A stretch of 22,604 nucleotides of DNA from Nitrospirota bacterium (GCA_015232165.1 JADGAE010000007.1:1-22604), one strand, 5' to 3'. Shown: positions 8,542 to 16,993, numbered from the stretch's first letter. The notes: generated by a model from the letters alone, not told the origin. Translations and numbers: made by a program.

Positions 8542-9177
8542 ATGGGCGTTGAAGTAACGGCAATTGTTGATGCCCTTGCACGGCACTACCCCAACCCCAA
8601 GGTTGCCCTGAATTTTTCAACCCCCCTGGAACTCTTGATAGCCACCATACTTTCGGCACAGTGTACCGACGAGCGTGTCAATATCGTCACGCAGGGGCTG
8701 TTTAAAAAGTACCGCAGCGCCAAGGACTATGCAGGGGCTGATGTCAATGAATTTGAAGAGGACATAAGGTCTACGGGGTTTTTCAAGAACAAGGCCGGGA
8801 TGATCATAGGTTGTGCCGGGAGGTTAGAGCGCGATTTTGGCGGCAAGGTGCCGGAGACAATCGAGCAGCTTACAACACTGCCCGGGGTGGGGCGAAAGAC
8901 TGCAAGCGTGGTGCTGGTTGCGGCCTTTGGCATCCCTGCCATAGCAGTCGATACACACGTGCTCAGGGTGAGCAATCGCCTGGGTCTGGTCGACAACCAA
9001 AGGGACCCCGAAAAAGTAGAGATGACTCTAAGAGAACTCATACCACAACAGAGGTGGATCGGATTTACGTTAAGCACCGTGCTTTTTGGAAGACACGTGT
9101 GTAAGGCAAAGACCCCCCTGTGTGGAAACTGTCTCCTCTATGAACCGTGTAAATGGACGAACAAGCACAAGACCTAA
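8542..9177 (+). CDS. nth: Endonuclease III (DNA glycosylase/AP lyase)
   Basis: This base-excision repair enzyme removes oxidised pyrimidines and cleaves at abasic sites. From the ATG at 8542 it is 211 residues, the same length as E. coli Nth. The helix-hairpin-helix LPGVGRKTAS contains the lyase lysine K119, and D137 in VDTHVLRV is the catalytic aspartate. The 4Fe-4S cluster cysteines C187, C194, C197 and C203 have the spacing C-x6-C-x2-C-x5-C. The frame stays open back to 8458, but a start there would overlap the Hpt gene and add 28 non-family residues. The ribosome-binding site at 8542 is poor. The last 25 bases overlap the ligase gene, implying translational coupling. Confidence 0.95.
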   Translation: MGVEVTAIVDALARHYPNPKVALNFSTPLELLIATILSAQCTDERVNIVTQGLFKKYRSAKDYAGADVNEFEEDIRSTGFFKNKAGMIIGCAGRLERDFGGKVPETIEQLTTLPGVGRKTASVVLVAAFGIPAIAVDTHVLRVSNRLGLVDNQRDPEKVEMTLRELIPQQRWIGFTLSTVLFGRHVCKAKTPLCGNCLLYEPCKWTNKHKT

Positions 9178-9875
9178 CCGGATTCATATCAACCCTGGAG
9201 GCCTTTCAAGACAAGACGGACTTCTACACTATCCTGTTTTACAACTCGGTAGGTTCCACAAATAACGTGGCCAAAGAGCTCTCACAGGGTAGAGGTGGAG
9301 GACAAAGCCCCTCCTATTGCCACATAGCCACCCACACTCCCTGTACCGTGGTCATCGCCGACCATCAGAGTGGCGGCAGGGGACGTTTCCAACGACAGTG
9401 GTTCTCTCCTCCGGGGGTAAACATCTACATGTCAATCATCATAAGTGACGAAATGGCCCTGGCCCTTACAGGGATGTCTCTGATAAACGTTGTACCATCG
9501 CTGGCTGCCATAGAGTCCATAAAACAGTGCAGCGGCCTGGAGGTCTTGCCAAGGTGGCCCAACGACCTCTATTATCGTAACGGAAAGATGGGCGGCATAC
9601 TATCCGAGGTCATCAGCATGGGAGAGCGCATCATAAGCTGCATCACGGGCATTGGCATTAACGTCAACATGACATGCGAGCAAGTCCCTCAGTCTCTGCA
9701 GCAGAGGGCAACGAGCCTTCTGATGGAAACCGGTTTGATTTATGATCGGGCGCAGTTGATATGTCACCTGCTCCGGGTGTTTCAGACACTCGTGGCAGAG
9801 GACCATCGGGGACTCCTGCAGCAGTGGTCTGCTCTGAGCAAAACAGCCACAGAGACACATGCCGGTTGTCGCTGA
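9153..9875 (+). CDS. birA: BirA-like biotin-protein ligase, catalytic domain only
   Basis: It probably attaches biotin to acyl-CoA carboxylase carrier proteins. Family motifs are present in order: the N-terminal VGSTNNVAK stretch (usual form DSTN), the biotinyl-AMP loop GGRGRFQRQW followed by SPPG, RWPNDL, and GKMGGILSE with the catalytic lysine. The 240-residue protein lacks the N-terminal DNA-binding domain, so it should not act as a repressor. It also ends (QQWSALSKTATETHAGCR) just where the small C-terminal SH3-like domain of BirA normally begins. The start codon lies inside nth and its 3' end overlaps coaX by 17 bases. No Shine-Dalgarno is seen, so translation is probably coupled. The missing C-terminal domain could be a deletion at the coaX junction or a natural short form. 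Confidence 0.88.
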   Translation: MDEQAQDLTGFISTLEAFQDKTDFYTILFYNSVGSTNNVAKELSQGRGGGQSPSYCHIATHTPCTVVIADHQSGGRGRFQRQWFSPPGVNIYMSIIISDEMALALTGMSLINVVPSLAAIESIKQCSGLEVLPRWPNDLYYRNGKMGGILSEVISMGERIISCITGIGINVNMTCEQVPQSLQQRATSLLMETGLIYDRAQLICHLLRVFQTLVAEDHRGLLQQWSALSKTATETHAGCR

Positions 9876-10605
9876 TATAGGAAACACCAGGACAAAACTG
9901 GGCCTGTTTCACAGTGGAAACCTTAAGAGAAATATGCCCCTCACGGATATCTGCAAGGATGTCATAGAGGTCTTTGTCGGCTCCGATGACATAGATGCAG
10001 TGGTAATATCATCCGTTGTGCCTTCATCCACCCAACGCCTCATCGACACACTCAAAGAGCTAACGCCGATTCCTCCCCTGTTGATAACCCACACCTCAGA
10101 CACCGGCCTGACCCTCGCCGTGGAGCACCCCCAAAGGCTTGGCACCGACCGACTCGTTGTAGCCGCCTATGCCTATCACCACTTTGGGGCGGCGGTGGCC
10201 GTCGTTGACCTTGGCACCGTCACGACTATCAGCATTGTGGATAACGGGGGGAGGTTCCTTGGCGGGGCACTTATACCCGGGATTGGCATGATGCTTGACA
10301 GCCTTAACCGCCGGACTGCACTCCTGCCTCATGTAGGGCCGGAGACACTGGCTGAACTTGCCAAAGACCTCCTGCCAATTGGCAACAACACCCACAAGGC
10401 CATAGCCTCCGGCACCATCCTGGCAACCGCCGGCGCCGTACAACATATCATCGGTGAGGCTCAGATCAGGCTGGGCTATAGGGTCAAAATCGTCCTCACC
10501 GGAGGGAATTCTACGCTGATTGTCCCCTTCCTGAACGAGGCTGACATTGTGGATCCAAACCTCTCTCTTAAAGGACTTAATTACCTGTATGAAAGGATAC
10601 GGTAG
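9859..10605 (+). CDS. coaX: Type III pantothenate kinase
   Basis: This 248-residue enzyme catalyses the first step of coenzyme A synthesis, the phosphorylation of pantothenate. CoaX-family motifs are clear: ADIGNTRTKLGLF at the N-terminus (phosphate loop of the ASKHA fold), GTDRL for pantothenate, VVDLGTVTTI with the catalytic Asp, GGALIPGI, and a late LTGGN. The ATG leaves the DIGNT motif at residues 6-10, as expected. It overlaps the ligase gene; the BirA-CoaX pairing is common in bacteria and links two acyl/CoA cofactor functions. A short tandem of CCTG units follows the stop. Confidence 0.95.
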   Translation: MPVVADIGNTRTKLGLFHSGNLKRNMPLTDICKDVIEVFVGSDDIDAVVISSVVPSSTQRLIDTLKELTPIPPLLITHTSDTGLTLAVEHPQRLGTDRLVVAAYAYHHFGAAVAVVDLGTVTTISIVDNGGRFLGGALIPGIGMMLDSLNRRTALLPHVGPETLAELAKDLLPIGNNTHKAIASGTILATAGAVQHIIGEAQIRLGYRVKIVLTGGNSTLIVPFLNEADIVDPNLSLKGLNYLYERIR

Positions 10606-10629
10606 CCCTGCCTGCCTGCCTAATACTTC

Positions 10630-10659
10630 TTGACAACAGGGGCGGAATAATTTTATATT
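10630..10659 (+). promoter_or_regulatory. Sigma-70-type promoter of the surface glycan cluster
   Basis: A consensus -35 TTGACA (10630-10635) and TATATT (10654-10659) are separated by 18 bases in the 82-base gap between coaX and the glycosyltransferase gene. It would start transcription near 10666, leaving a leader of about 20 bases. It likely drives the following chain of closely spaced genes to about 16392. Confidence 0.6.
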
Positions 10660-10687
10660 CTATACGGGCCGGATAAAATCACAGGCA

Positions 10688-11488
10688 ATGAAGAACACTA
10701 AAGCGATCATAACAATGACCATAGGGCGGCAGTACCAGGATTGGTGGAATGAGCTATGCAAGCCAAATTGGCAGGTGTATGGACAGAGACATGGCTATGA
10801 CATCATCTGTATAGACAGCGCCCTGGACAACTCGGAACGGGCAGGGAAGCGCTCACCGGCATGGCAGAAATGCCTGATCCTCAGTGAGGGGTTTTCCTCG
10901 CAATATGAGAGGGTCGTGTGGGTTGATGCCGACATTGTCATAAACGCACTGGAGGCGCCCTCTATCACAGACACCGTGCCATACGATAAGGTTGGGGCTA
11001 TAAACGTGTGGACGTCGCCAACGGCGCAGTGGTTTAAGACGGCCCTGCAACGCTACATGAAGGCCACACCCAACAGTCATACCTTCAGCACCAACCCCGA
11101 CGAGTACTACGAAAAGTACGGCCTGCCTACGGGCTTCAGAGACGTGGTTCAAACCGGCGTGCTTGTTCTATCGGCCACGCACCGCGAAATACTCGAGAGG
11201 ACGTATTATCAGTACGAGGAAAAAGGCGGGCCGGAGTGGAACTACGAAATGCGTCCGCTATCCTACGAGCTGCTTAAGGCGGGTGTAGTCAACTGGATCG
11301 ATAATCGCTTTAACATGAGCTGGCCAATATACAAGAACCTCTTCTACCCGTTCCTTATTTCACAGACAAGCGATGTAAACAACACCCTGCTAAGACACTG
11401 TGTAAGGACAACGCTCTCTAACGGTTATTTTCTTCATTTTCCGGGCAGCAAGTTTCCGGATATGACGTTCGCCGCTGAAGGACCATAG
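10688..11488 (+). CDS. GT-A-like glycosyltransferase
   Basis: This 266-residue protein has the look of a nucleotide-sugar transferase, closest in pattern to the GT34/galactosyl-transferase type. The N-terminal strand KAIITMTIG starts the fold. SPAWQKCLIL leads into VVWVDADIVIN, where D80-A-D82 is the metal-binding DxD motif. A later FRDVVQTGVLVL strand and a C-terminal FLHFPGSK complete the pattern. No membrane helix is visible, so it should act at the cytoplasmic face. The donor and acceptor sugars cannot be told. Its stop overlaps the next start by one base (TAGTG). The glycan exporter downstream suggests it adds a sugar to the exported polymer. Confidence 0.72.
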   Translation: MKNTKAIITMTIGRQYQDWWNELCKPNWQVYGQRHGYDIICIDSALDNSERAGKRSPAWQKCLILSEGFSSQYERVVWVDADIVINALEAPSITDTVPYDKVGAINVWTSPTAQWFKTALQRYMKATPNSHTFSTNPDEYYEKYGLPTGFRDVVQTGVLVLSATHREILERTYYQYEEKGGPEWNYEMRPLSYELLKAGVVNWIDNRFNMSWPIYKNLFYPFLISQTSDVNNTLLRHCVRTTLSNGYFLHFPGSKFPDMTFAAEGP

Positions 11489-12300
11489 TGATACCGGATA
11501 TTGAGCTTAGGTTAAACGACGAACGGACCATCATGCTCGCCGAGCGCATAAAGCTGGAGCGCAAGCTCATACCGCTAATCAGCCCACAACAAGAGGTGCT
11601 GACGGGGCCGTTTAAGGGTATGCGTTATACAAACACGGCCCTTGTGGGTAGCGCGTTGATACCGAAGGTGTTGGGCAGTTACGAGTTGGAGCTTCACGGG
11701 TGGATGGAGTATGTGTGCGGGGGCGGGGGGGAGTTTGTTCCCTGCGGTCAAATTGATCAGTCGTTCGTTCCCTACGTTCAATATACGGAGGTCATAAACA
11801 TAGGCAGCGGCGAGGGCTACTACGCCGTGGGACTTGCCATGCGTATGCCTAAGACGAAGGTCTACGCCTTTGAGGCCAACGCCGATGTCTCAAGGGCCTG
11901 CAGGGAGATGGCCGCCAGCAACGGTGTCAGTCATAAGGTTGTAACCAATGGAGCCTGCAGCATTGAACTCCTCAACGGCATTGAGATCACCCAAAAGGGG
12001 TTTGTCCTGTGTGACTGTGAGGGATGTGAACTGGACATACTGCGTCCTGATATGGTGGAGGCTCTGCTCAGATGCGACCTGCTGGTAGAACTGCACGACT
12101 TTGTAGACGAAAGAATATCCTCCGTCATAAAGAGGCGTTTCAAGGACAGCCATGCCATTGAATCCGTAAAGAGCACAAACCGCAACCCGATGTATTATCC
12201 ACAGATAGCCGCACTCTCCGCCTTTGAACGGGAGGTCGCACTTGCCGAATACAGACCGTGTGAGATGGAATGGGTATTTATGCAAGCGCTACCGCAATAA
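11488..12300 (+). CDS. FkbM-like SAM-dependent methyltransferase
   Basis: This 270-residue protein probably methylates a sugar of the surface glycan. Motif I is VINIGSGEGYY (about 102-112), followed by YAFEAN (126-131) and LCDCEGCEL (174-182), which matches the D-x-EG-x-E block of FkbM-type enzymes. The N-terminal segment GPFKGMRY and LGSYELEL are typical of glycan-cluster relatives. It starts with GTG one base into the previous stop, so translation is coupled. It is followed after 16 bases by the exporter permease. Glycan methylation can mark chain ends in some O-antigen systems; that role here is inference. Confidence 0.75.
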   Translation: MIPDIELRLNDERTIMLAERIKLERKLIPLISPQQEVLTGPFKGMRYTNTALVGSALIPKVLGSYELELHGWMEYVCGGGGEFVPCGQIDQSFVPYVQYTEVINIGSGEGYYAVGLAMRMPKTKVYAFEANADVSRACREMAASNGVSHKVVTNGACSIELLNGIEITQKGFVLCDCEGCELDILRPDMVEALLRCDLLVELHDFVDERISSVIKRRFKDSHAIESVKSTNRNPMYYPQIAALSAFEREVALAEYRPCEMEWVFMQALPQ

Positions 12301-12316
12301 GACTACCGAGCACTCT

Positions 12317-13132
12317 ATGATTGACTGGGCAAGACGTTTCGCGGATAAGCTCGTAACAAACAGGCACATGCTGAAATGTCTGGTGATACGGGAGCTTAAG
12401 GGCCGTTACGCGGATTCGCTCATAGGCTCTTTCTGGGCCCTAATACACCCCGTGGCAACGGTGGCCACTTACACGTTTGTCTTCTCGTACGTATTGAAAT
12501 CCAGACCGGGACAAGGTGCGGGGACAGGCAGCTTTTTATTGTGGCTGCTCAGTGGCATACTGCCGTGGTTCTTCTTCTCCGAAACCATACAGCGCTCCTT
12601 GCACATACTGATAGAAAACAAGACGCTTATCACAAAAAGCGTCTTTCCGTCGGAGTTTTTGTTGTTGGCCAACCTGTTGGCTAACCTGGCAAGACATGCG
12701 ATCATGTTTATCATTGTCATGTCCCTGATAGTCGTAATAGACAAGAGGCCGCCACGGATGCTCTTGTATCTGCCCGTATATGTCGTGCTGTTGAGTCTCT
12801 TTACGATTGGGTTGGGATGGTGTCTTTCGGCGGCTTACGTCTATGTAAGGGACGTCGGACAGGTGCTCAACGTCGTCATAGGGTTGTGGTTTTTCTACAC
12901 ACCCATTGTGTATGAGCCGTCAAGTATCCCCGTAGGGTTACTGCCAATTTTAAGGATAAACCCCATGTATCACGTCGTGGAGGGATATCGGGTTGCAATG
13001 CTGGGGGTGCAGGGACCGCCGGAGGGCTTTTATAACGGGTTGCTCTATCTTGGGACATTAAGCGTTGTCTTCTGTCTTGTGGGAGGCATTGTGTTTAAGT
13101 ACCTGAAACAGGACTTTGCCGAGATGCTATGA
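12317..13132 (+). CDS. wzm: ABC-2 type polysaccharide exporter permease (Wzm/TagG/KpsM family)
   Basis: This is the membrane half of an ABC exporter that moves finished, lipid-linked polysaccharide across the inner membrane. The 271-residue form from the ATG at 12317 begins with the cytoplasmic helix typical of the family, including IRELKGRYADSLIGSFW. About six hydrophobic segments follow, with the central motif RDVGQVLNV and a late FFYTPIVYE. The frame is open to 12224, but that start lies within the methyltransferase gene. It ends in ATGA shared with the ATPase gene, a strong sign that the two form one transporter. Wzm, TagG and KpsM cannot be separated by sequence alone. Confidence 0.88.
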   Translation: MIDWARRFADKLVTNRHMLKCLVIRELKGRYADSLIGSFWALIHPVATVATYTFVFSYVLKSRPGQGAGTGSFLLWLLSGILPWFFFSETIQRSLHILIENKTLITKSVFPSEFLLLANLLANLARHAIMFIIVMSLIVVIDKRPPRMLLYLPVYVVLLSLFTIGLGWCLSAAYVYVRDVGQVLNVVIGLWFFYTPIVYEPSSIPVGLLPILRINPMYHVVEGYRVAMLGVQGPPEGFYNGLLYLGTLSVVFCLVGGIVFKYLKQDFAEML

Positions 13133-14481
13133 GCGGCGCTCCGGAGACAAATGTTGCAGCAAACCAAAAGGCGATCTCCGTTGCAGGTCTGAGCAAAAAG
13201 TACAGGATATACGCCAATGCCTCAGACAGGATAAAAGAGCTGCTAAGTCTCAACAGGCGCAGATACCACCGGGATTTCTGGGCGCTTAAGGATGTAACCT
13301 TCGACGTAAACCGCGCCGAGGCGGTTGGCGTACTGGGCAGTAACGGTAGCGGCAAGAGCACGCTGTTGCAGATCATCTGCGGCATCCTTCGTCTGACCTC
13401 GGGGGTGGTGATCAAACATGGTCGAGTCTCCGCACTCCTGGAGCTTGGTGCGGCGTTTAATCCGGAGTTCACCGGCAGGTCTAACGTCTACGTAAACGGT
13501 GCCCTGATGGGCTACTCCAGGGATGAGATGCACACTCTGATGCCGGCCATCGTAGAGTTTGCTGACATTGGAGCGTTCATAGACCAGCCAATGAAGATAT
13601 ACTCTACGGGGATGTACGTGCGTCTTGCCTTTGCCTGTGCGGTTGTTACCAGACCGGACATCCTGATTGTGGATGAGGCCCTGAGCGTGGGCGATATATT
13701 CTTCCAGCAGAAGTGCTTTAAGGCCCTCCGTAAGATCATAGACAACGGCACCACATGCCTGTTTGTCTCCCACGACATGGAAGCGGTACGATTTCTGTGC
13801 GACAGGGCAATAATATTACGAAACGGCGAAGTCGATTTCATAGGCCCTTCCGTGGAGTCTATCAACAAGTACGCCGGTTCCGTCAATACCAGGAAGAAGT
13901 ATATTGGCGTTGCCCCTGCCCCGCCCCCCAGGTTGGATGCCTCAAACCTCGGACCGTTGATGACACCACAGGATATCCTGACTAATAACGTCCTGGATAG
14001 TATCTCAATCATGGACAATGGTTGTAACGTGGTAAGACACGGTACCGGCGGTATGGTTTTGCTTGGTCTCAGGGTAATAAATGACTCCGGAGTGGACACG
14101 TTGGCCGTAGAACTTATGCACAGCCTGGACTTTTACGTACTGGTTAAGGCTAACGAGGAGGTTATTGACCCAAATGTGGCGATTACGTTGTTTGATAGGC
14201 TTGGCAACTTCGTCTTTGCAGGCGGTGCCAGACAGGTTGGACACAGGCTGCCGGATATGTCTGCCGGTGATTGCATCGTAGTGCGTCTTAGGTTGACCTT
14301 TACCGTAAAGCCTGGATATTATACGTTTGGCATCGGGGCCTCGGAGCCCGCGGATACGGGGGCTTACAATCACGACAGGTTCGACGGCCTGGGCCCCATT
14401 GTAGTGACATTTGATGAGACTATGGAGTTGCCGTTTCACGGGATGACGATGTTACCGCTTCAGGTAAGTAACTGGATATAG
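13129..14481 (+). CDS. wzt: ABC exporter ATPase with C-terminal glycan-binding domain (Wzt type)
   Basis: This 450-residue ATPase powers the permease encoded just upstream. The nucleotide-binding domain (about 15-250) has Walker A GSNGSGKS (70-77), signature YSTGM (158-162) where YSSGM is usual, Walker B ending D182-E183, and the switch histidine in FVSHD. The extra C-terminal part (about 290-450) resembles the beta-sandwich Wzt-C domain, which in O-antigen systems binds the capped end of the polymer before export. That domain argues for Wzt rather than KpsT. Its presence also fits the nearby methyltransferase and pyruvyl transferase genes, which could add the recognised end groups. The start overlaps the permease stop (ATGA). 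Confidence 0.9.
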   Translation: MSGAPETNVAANQKAISVAGLSKKYRIYANASDRIKELLSLNRRRYHRDFWALKDVTFDVNRAEAVGVLGSNGSGKSTLLQIICGILRLTSGVVIKHGRVSALLELGAAFNPEFTGRSNVYVNGALMGYSRDEMHTLMPAIVEFADIGAFIDQPMKIYSTGMYVRLAFACAVVTRPDILIVDEALSVGDIFFQQKCFKALRKIIDNGTTCLFVSHDMEAVRFLCDRAIILRNGEVDFIGPSVESINKYAGSVNTRKKYIGVAPAPPPRLDASNLGPLMTPQDILTNNVLDSISIMDNGCNVVRHGTGGMVLLGLRVINDSGVDTLAVELMHSLDFYVLVKANEEVIDPNVAITLFDRLGNFVFAGGARQVGHRLPDMSAGDCIVVRLRLTFTVKPGYYTFGIGASEPADTGAYNHDRFDGLGPIVVTFDETMELPFHGMTMLPLQVSNWI

Positions 14482-14483
14482 AT

Positions 14484-15596
14484 ATGCAGATGAAGATACA
14501 TGTGGCATTTTCAGGACTTGGTGCCGGAAACATAGGCGACGAGGCAATGATGCAAGGGTTTTTATCCATCTACCCACTACCGGAGGGGTCAACCATAGAG
14601 GTCTGGGACAAGTACGAGCCTATACTTAAGCAGTTCCCTGCCGATTTAAGGTTTGTTACCTATACGGATGAGACAGCATGCAACAATTTATGTAAAGAGG
14701 CTGACATGGTGCTTATAGTTGGCGCTACGATAATCAGTGAGATGCAGGGGACGGATTGGCCCCTCAGGATTTTGGGACGAAAATACAAGCACTGTCACAC
14801 GGTGTCAGTGCCGTGTCATGCGGTGGGGGTCGGGGCAGACCTCATAAAATCTCACGAGGGCAGGCAACTGTTTACGGATGGCTTTTTGCAAATAACGTCA
14901 TGGACGTTACGCAGCGCAAGGAGCAGAGGCAATATAATAGACCTTGGCGTTGCACATGAGCGTGTCTTGGTTGCGGCTGATCTGGCCTGGCTAACCCCCC
15001 TTGAGGGTGTCGATAGGGATTGGGCACAACGCTACTGGCGGCAGATGGGTTGGAGAGGGGACACCCCCCTGGTTGGCGTTAACATGGTCAACGAGCGTTG
15101 GCGTGACAACGCCTGCATAAAAACACAATTTGCACAGGCCCTGGATGACCTGACACGAACAGACGCCCTGCAGATAGCCTTTATGTGCAACGAAGTCCGG
15201 GATGAACAGGCTTATGATAAAGCGGCTGCCCTTTCCGTTGCCTCCCTTATGAAGTCAAGACCGATTATGGTCCCAAACACGTACTTTACACCACAACAAA
15301 TGATAGCCTTACTGTCCTTTTGTGATGTAACCGTTTCGTGGCGGTATCATTTTACATTGTTGAGTTTCCTGGCCGGTGCTTATCCGTTGTCCGTTATCAG
15401 GGGTGAGAAGCTGCAGGAGCTGGTTGATGATATCGGTACGACAAGCCTCGGTATACCGGAGTCTGTCACCGGGGAGGCGCTTGCAGATAACATACGTCAG
15501 ACAATAGGTCGCAGCAAGCAATCGAGGGTTAAACATGCCACAGTAGTAGAGGCAATGCGTCAGCGCAGCAAACTCAACAACTTTTTTATTAAGTGA
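14484..15596 (+). CDS. Polysaccharide pyruvyl transferase family protein
   Basis: This 370-residue protein belongs to the CsaB/WcaK-type family, which transfers pyruvate from phosphoenolpyruvate to sugars of surface polymers. The family motif GAGNIGDEAM lies at 13-22, followed by a Rossmann-like strand MVLIVGATIIS. The second half has VSWRYHFTLLSFLAGAYP, matching the family's R-x-H...AGxP block. No signal peptide or membrane helix is visible, so it should act in the cytoplasm. It starts 2 bases after the ATPase stop; an ATG two codons in is equally possible, and no clear ribosome-binding site is seen. Context supports a ketal-pyruvate decoration of the exported glycan. Substrate is inference. 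Confidence 0.8.
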   Translation: MQMKIHVAFSGLGAGNIGDEAMMQGFLSIYPLPEGSTIEVWDKYEPILKQFPADLRFVTYTDETACNNLCKEADMVLIVGATIISEMQGTDWPLRILGRKYKHCHTVSVPCHAVGVGADLIKSHEGRQLFTDGFLQITSWTLRSARSRGNIIDLGVAHERVLVAADLAWLTPLEGVDRDWAQRYWRQMGWRGDTPLVGVNMVNERWRDNACIKTQFAQALDDLTRTDALQIAFMCNEVRDEQAYDKAAALSVASLMKSRPIMVPNTYFTPQQMIALLSFCDVTVSWRYHFTLLSFLAGAYPLSVIRGEKLQELVDDIGTTSLGIPESVTGEALADNIRQTIGRSKQSRVKHATVVEAMRQRSKLNNFFIK

Positions 15597-15609
15597 AGAT
15601 GATTACTCT

Positions 15610-16392
15610 GTGATCAGGTGGTTGCCATTTGTTGTCCTCTGTGTGATACTCCTGATGGTAGTCTCGGCACCAATCATTACGCGCTACGACCCCCTGCAGA
15701 TAGACCTCGACAACGTCAGGGCAAGGCCGTCCCTCACCCACCCCTTTGGCACCGATGCCAAGGGTAGAGATATCTTTTCGCGCGTGTTGTATGGCGGCAG
15801 GGTCTCCCTGGGCATCTCCTTAATAGCATCAACGATATCGTTTGTGATTGGTTTTTCGGTTGGCCTGGTGGCAGGGTGGTACCACCGGTGGCTAGACACC
15901 GCGCTCATGGCCGGCGTAGACCTGACTCTGGCCTTCCCATCGCTTCTGCTGGCAATAGGCATTTCTATTCTACTGCCACCCAACTCATACGGCACGGTGA
16001 TTGCCATATCGGTTGTAGGTTGGGCCTCCTTTGCACGATTGACAAGGGGACAGGTGCTGCTGATTAAAAGAATGGCCTACATAGATGCCGCAAGGGCATT
16101 GGGGTTAAGCGATCTCAGGATACTATTCTTTCACGTGTTGCCTCAGTGCTTTTCCCTGGGCAGCACGATGATTGGGCTGAAGTTTGGCGGATATATACTG
16201 ACGGAGGCATCACTAAGCTTCCTGGGACTGGGCACCCAACCACCAACACCAAGCTGGGGAAACATGATAAACGAAAACAGGACATACATACTCTCCGAAC
16301 CCTGGATGGTGATCCCCCCGGGGTTGGCTATAGCATTGAGCGTGTTCTGTTTCAACCTGACAGGGGACCTATATGGAGAAAAGCATTCGTGA
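15610..16392 (+). CDS. OppC/DppC-type ABC transporter permease, no partner nearby
   Basis: This 260-residue permease belongs to the peptide/nickel ABC importer family. An N-terminal membrane helix (about 5-24) is followed by HPFGTDAKGRDIFSRVLYGG (44-63), a hallmark of OppC proteins. Several hydrophobic segments and the cytoplasmic EAA loop at 157-178 (key residues AARALG and LP) follow. It starts with GTG 13 bases after the pyruvyl transferase gene. The usual OppB, binding protein and two ATPases are all absent here. The C-terminus ends abruptly as FNLTGDLYGEKHS, and the family usually runs on some residues further after FNLLGD; the minus-one frame stays open to 16457. Function in the glycan cluster is unclear. 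Confidence 0.85.
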   Translation: MIRWLPFVVLCVILLMVVSAPIITRYDPLQIDLDNVRARPSLTHPFGTDAKGRDIFSRVLYGGRVSLGISLIASTISFVIGFSVGLVAGWYHRWLDTALMAGVDLTLAFPSLLLAIGISILLPPNSYGTVIAISVVGWASFARLTRGQVLLIKRMAYIDAARALGLSDLRILFFHVLPQCFSLGSTMIGLKFGGYILTEASLSFLGLGTQPPTPSWGNMINENRTYILSEPWMVIPPGLAIALSVFCFNLTGDLYGEKHS

Positions 16393-16451
16393 GCAAAGGC
16401 ACGCAACTACGCATCAATCGGCAAATGGGGGGTCGACGGTTAAAGGAGCTT

Positions 16452-16473
16452 GATTAACGGGGGGCGGTTAATC
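16452..16473. other. Small inverted repeat between convergent genes
   Basis: GATTAAC (16452-16458) and GTTAATC (16467-16473) form a perfect 7-bp AT-rich stem around a G-rich 8-base loop. It overlaps the dksA stop codon and lies where the permease and dksA transcripts meet. There is no T tract on either side, so a terminator role is only possible. Confidence 0.3.
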
Positions 16474-16881
16474 CTCGCGCATCTTTTCTTCTTCCTCCTG
16501 CTCTATCTTGCAGTCAATGCAGAGGGTGGTAACCGGACGGGCATCAAGCCTCTTGAACTCTATCTCCGCACCACAGCTCTCACACAGACCATAGGTGCCA
16601 CTTTCTATCTTCTCAAGGGCCTTTTCTATCTTCTTTATGAGCTTCTGCTCTCTTCCCCTGAGTCTGAGGACATAGTTTCTGTCTATTTCGGCGCTTGCCT
16701 GATCCCCCAGGTCCGGAAACATGGATGTATCGGGCATGGCCGTTAAGGTGGCCTCCGCCTCTGCAAGCAGTTGCTGCCTGTGCAGAAGCAGCTTGGAGCG
16801 GATAGACTGTATGTCTTTCTCCCTTGAGTCTAACGCCGTCTCACTTGTCATGTAAGGTTCTTTGTTGAGATTGTCTTTCAT
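16468..16881 (-). CDS. dksA: DksA-type RNA polymerase-binding zinc-finger regulator
   Basis: This 137-residue regulator acts through the RNA polymerase secondary channel with ppGpp in the stringent response. The coiled-coil region contains FPDLGDQA, which keeps the two acidic residues and the alanine of the DksA tip (DxxDxA). The C-terminal zinc finger has CESC and CIDC with 17 residues between, the exact DksA spacing. A charged Glu-rich tail ends the protein. The tip residues separate it from inactive TraR-like relatives. The start at 16881 lacks a strong ribosome-binding site; an ATG ten codons in is possible. It has its own promoter at 16930-16958 and lies downstream of the PAS-GGDEF gene on the same strand. 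Confidence 0.9.
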   Translation of the reverse strand: MKDNLNKEPYMTSETALDSREKDIQSIRSKLLLHRQQLLAEAEATLTAMPDTSMFPDLGDQASAEIDRNYVLRLRGREQKLIKKIEKALEKIESGTYGLCESCGAEIEFKRLDARPVTTLCIDCKIEQEEEEKMRED

Positions 16882-16929
16882 AAGGCTAACTCAACCCGTT
16901 TATTTTCTCTATACATGTTATCATGATCT

Positions 16930-16958
16930 ATTGTATCAAAAAAGCCTCTTTGAATCAA
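16930..16958 (-). promoter_or_regulatory. Sigma-70 promoter of dksA
   Basis: Read on the minus strand, TTGATT (16953-16958) and TACAAT (16930-16935) are separated by exactly 17 bases. Transcription would begin near 16923, giving a leader of about 42 bases. An ATCATGAT palindrome lies at the predicted start site (16920-16927) and could be an operator. Confidence 0.6.
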
Positions 16959-16993
16959 GGTGTAATTGCCAACGGATAAATATTTATTTTTTC

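Noticed and set aside
8498..8557. 19-codon frame starting in TAATG after the Hpt stop
   Set aside because: Very short, out of frame with nth, no family resemblance and no own ribosome-binding site.
16146..16457. Frame overlapping the permease end as an independent small gene
   Set aside because: No start signal and no known domain. Only its last 30 codons are of interest, as a possible frameshifted tail of the permease.
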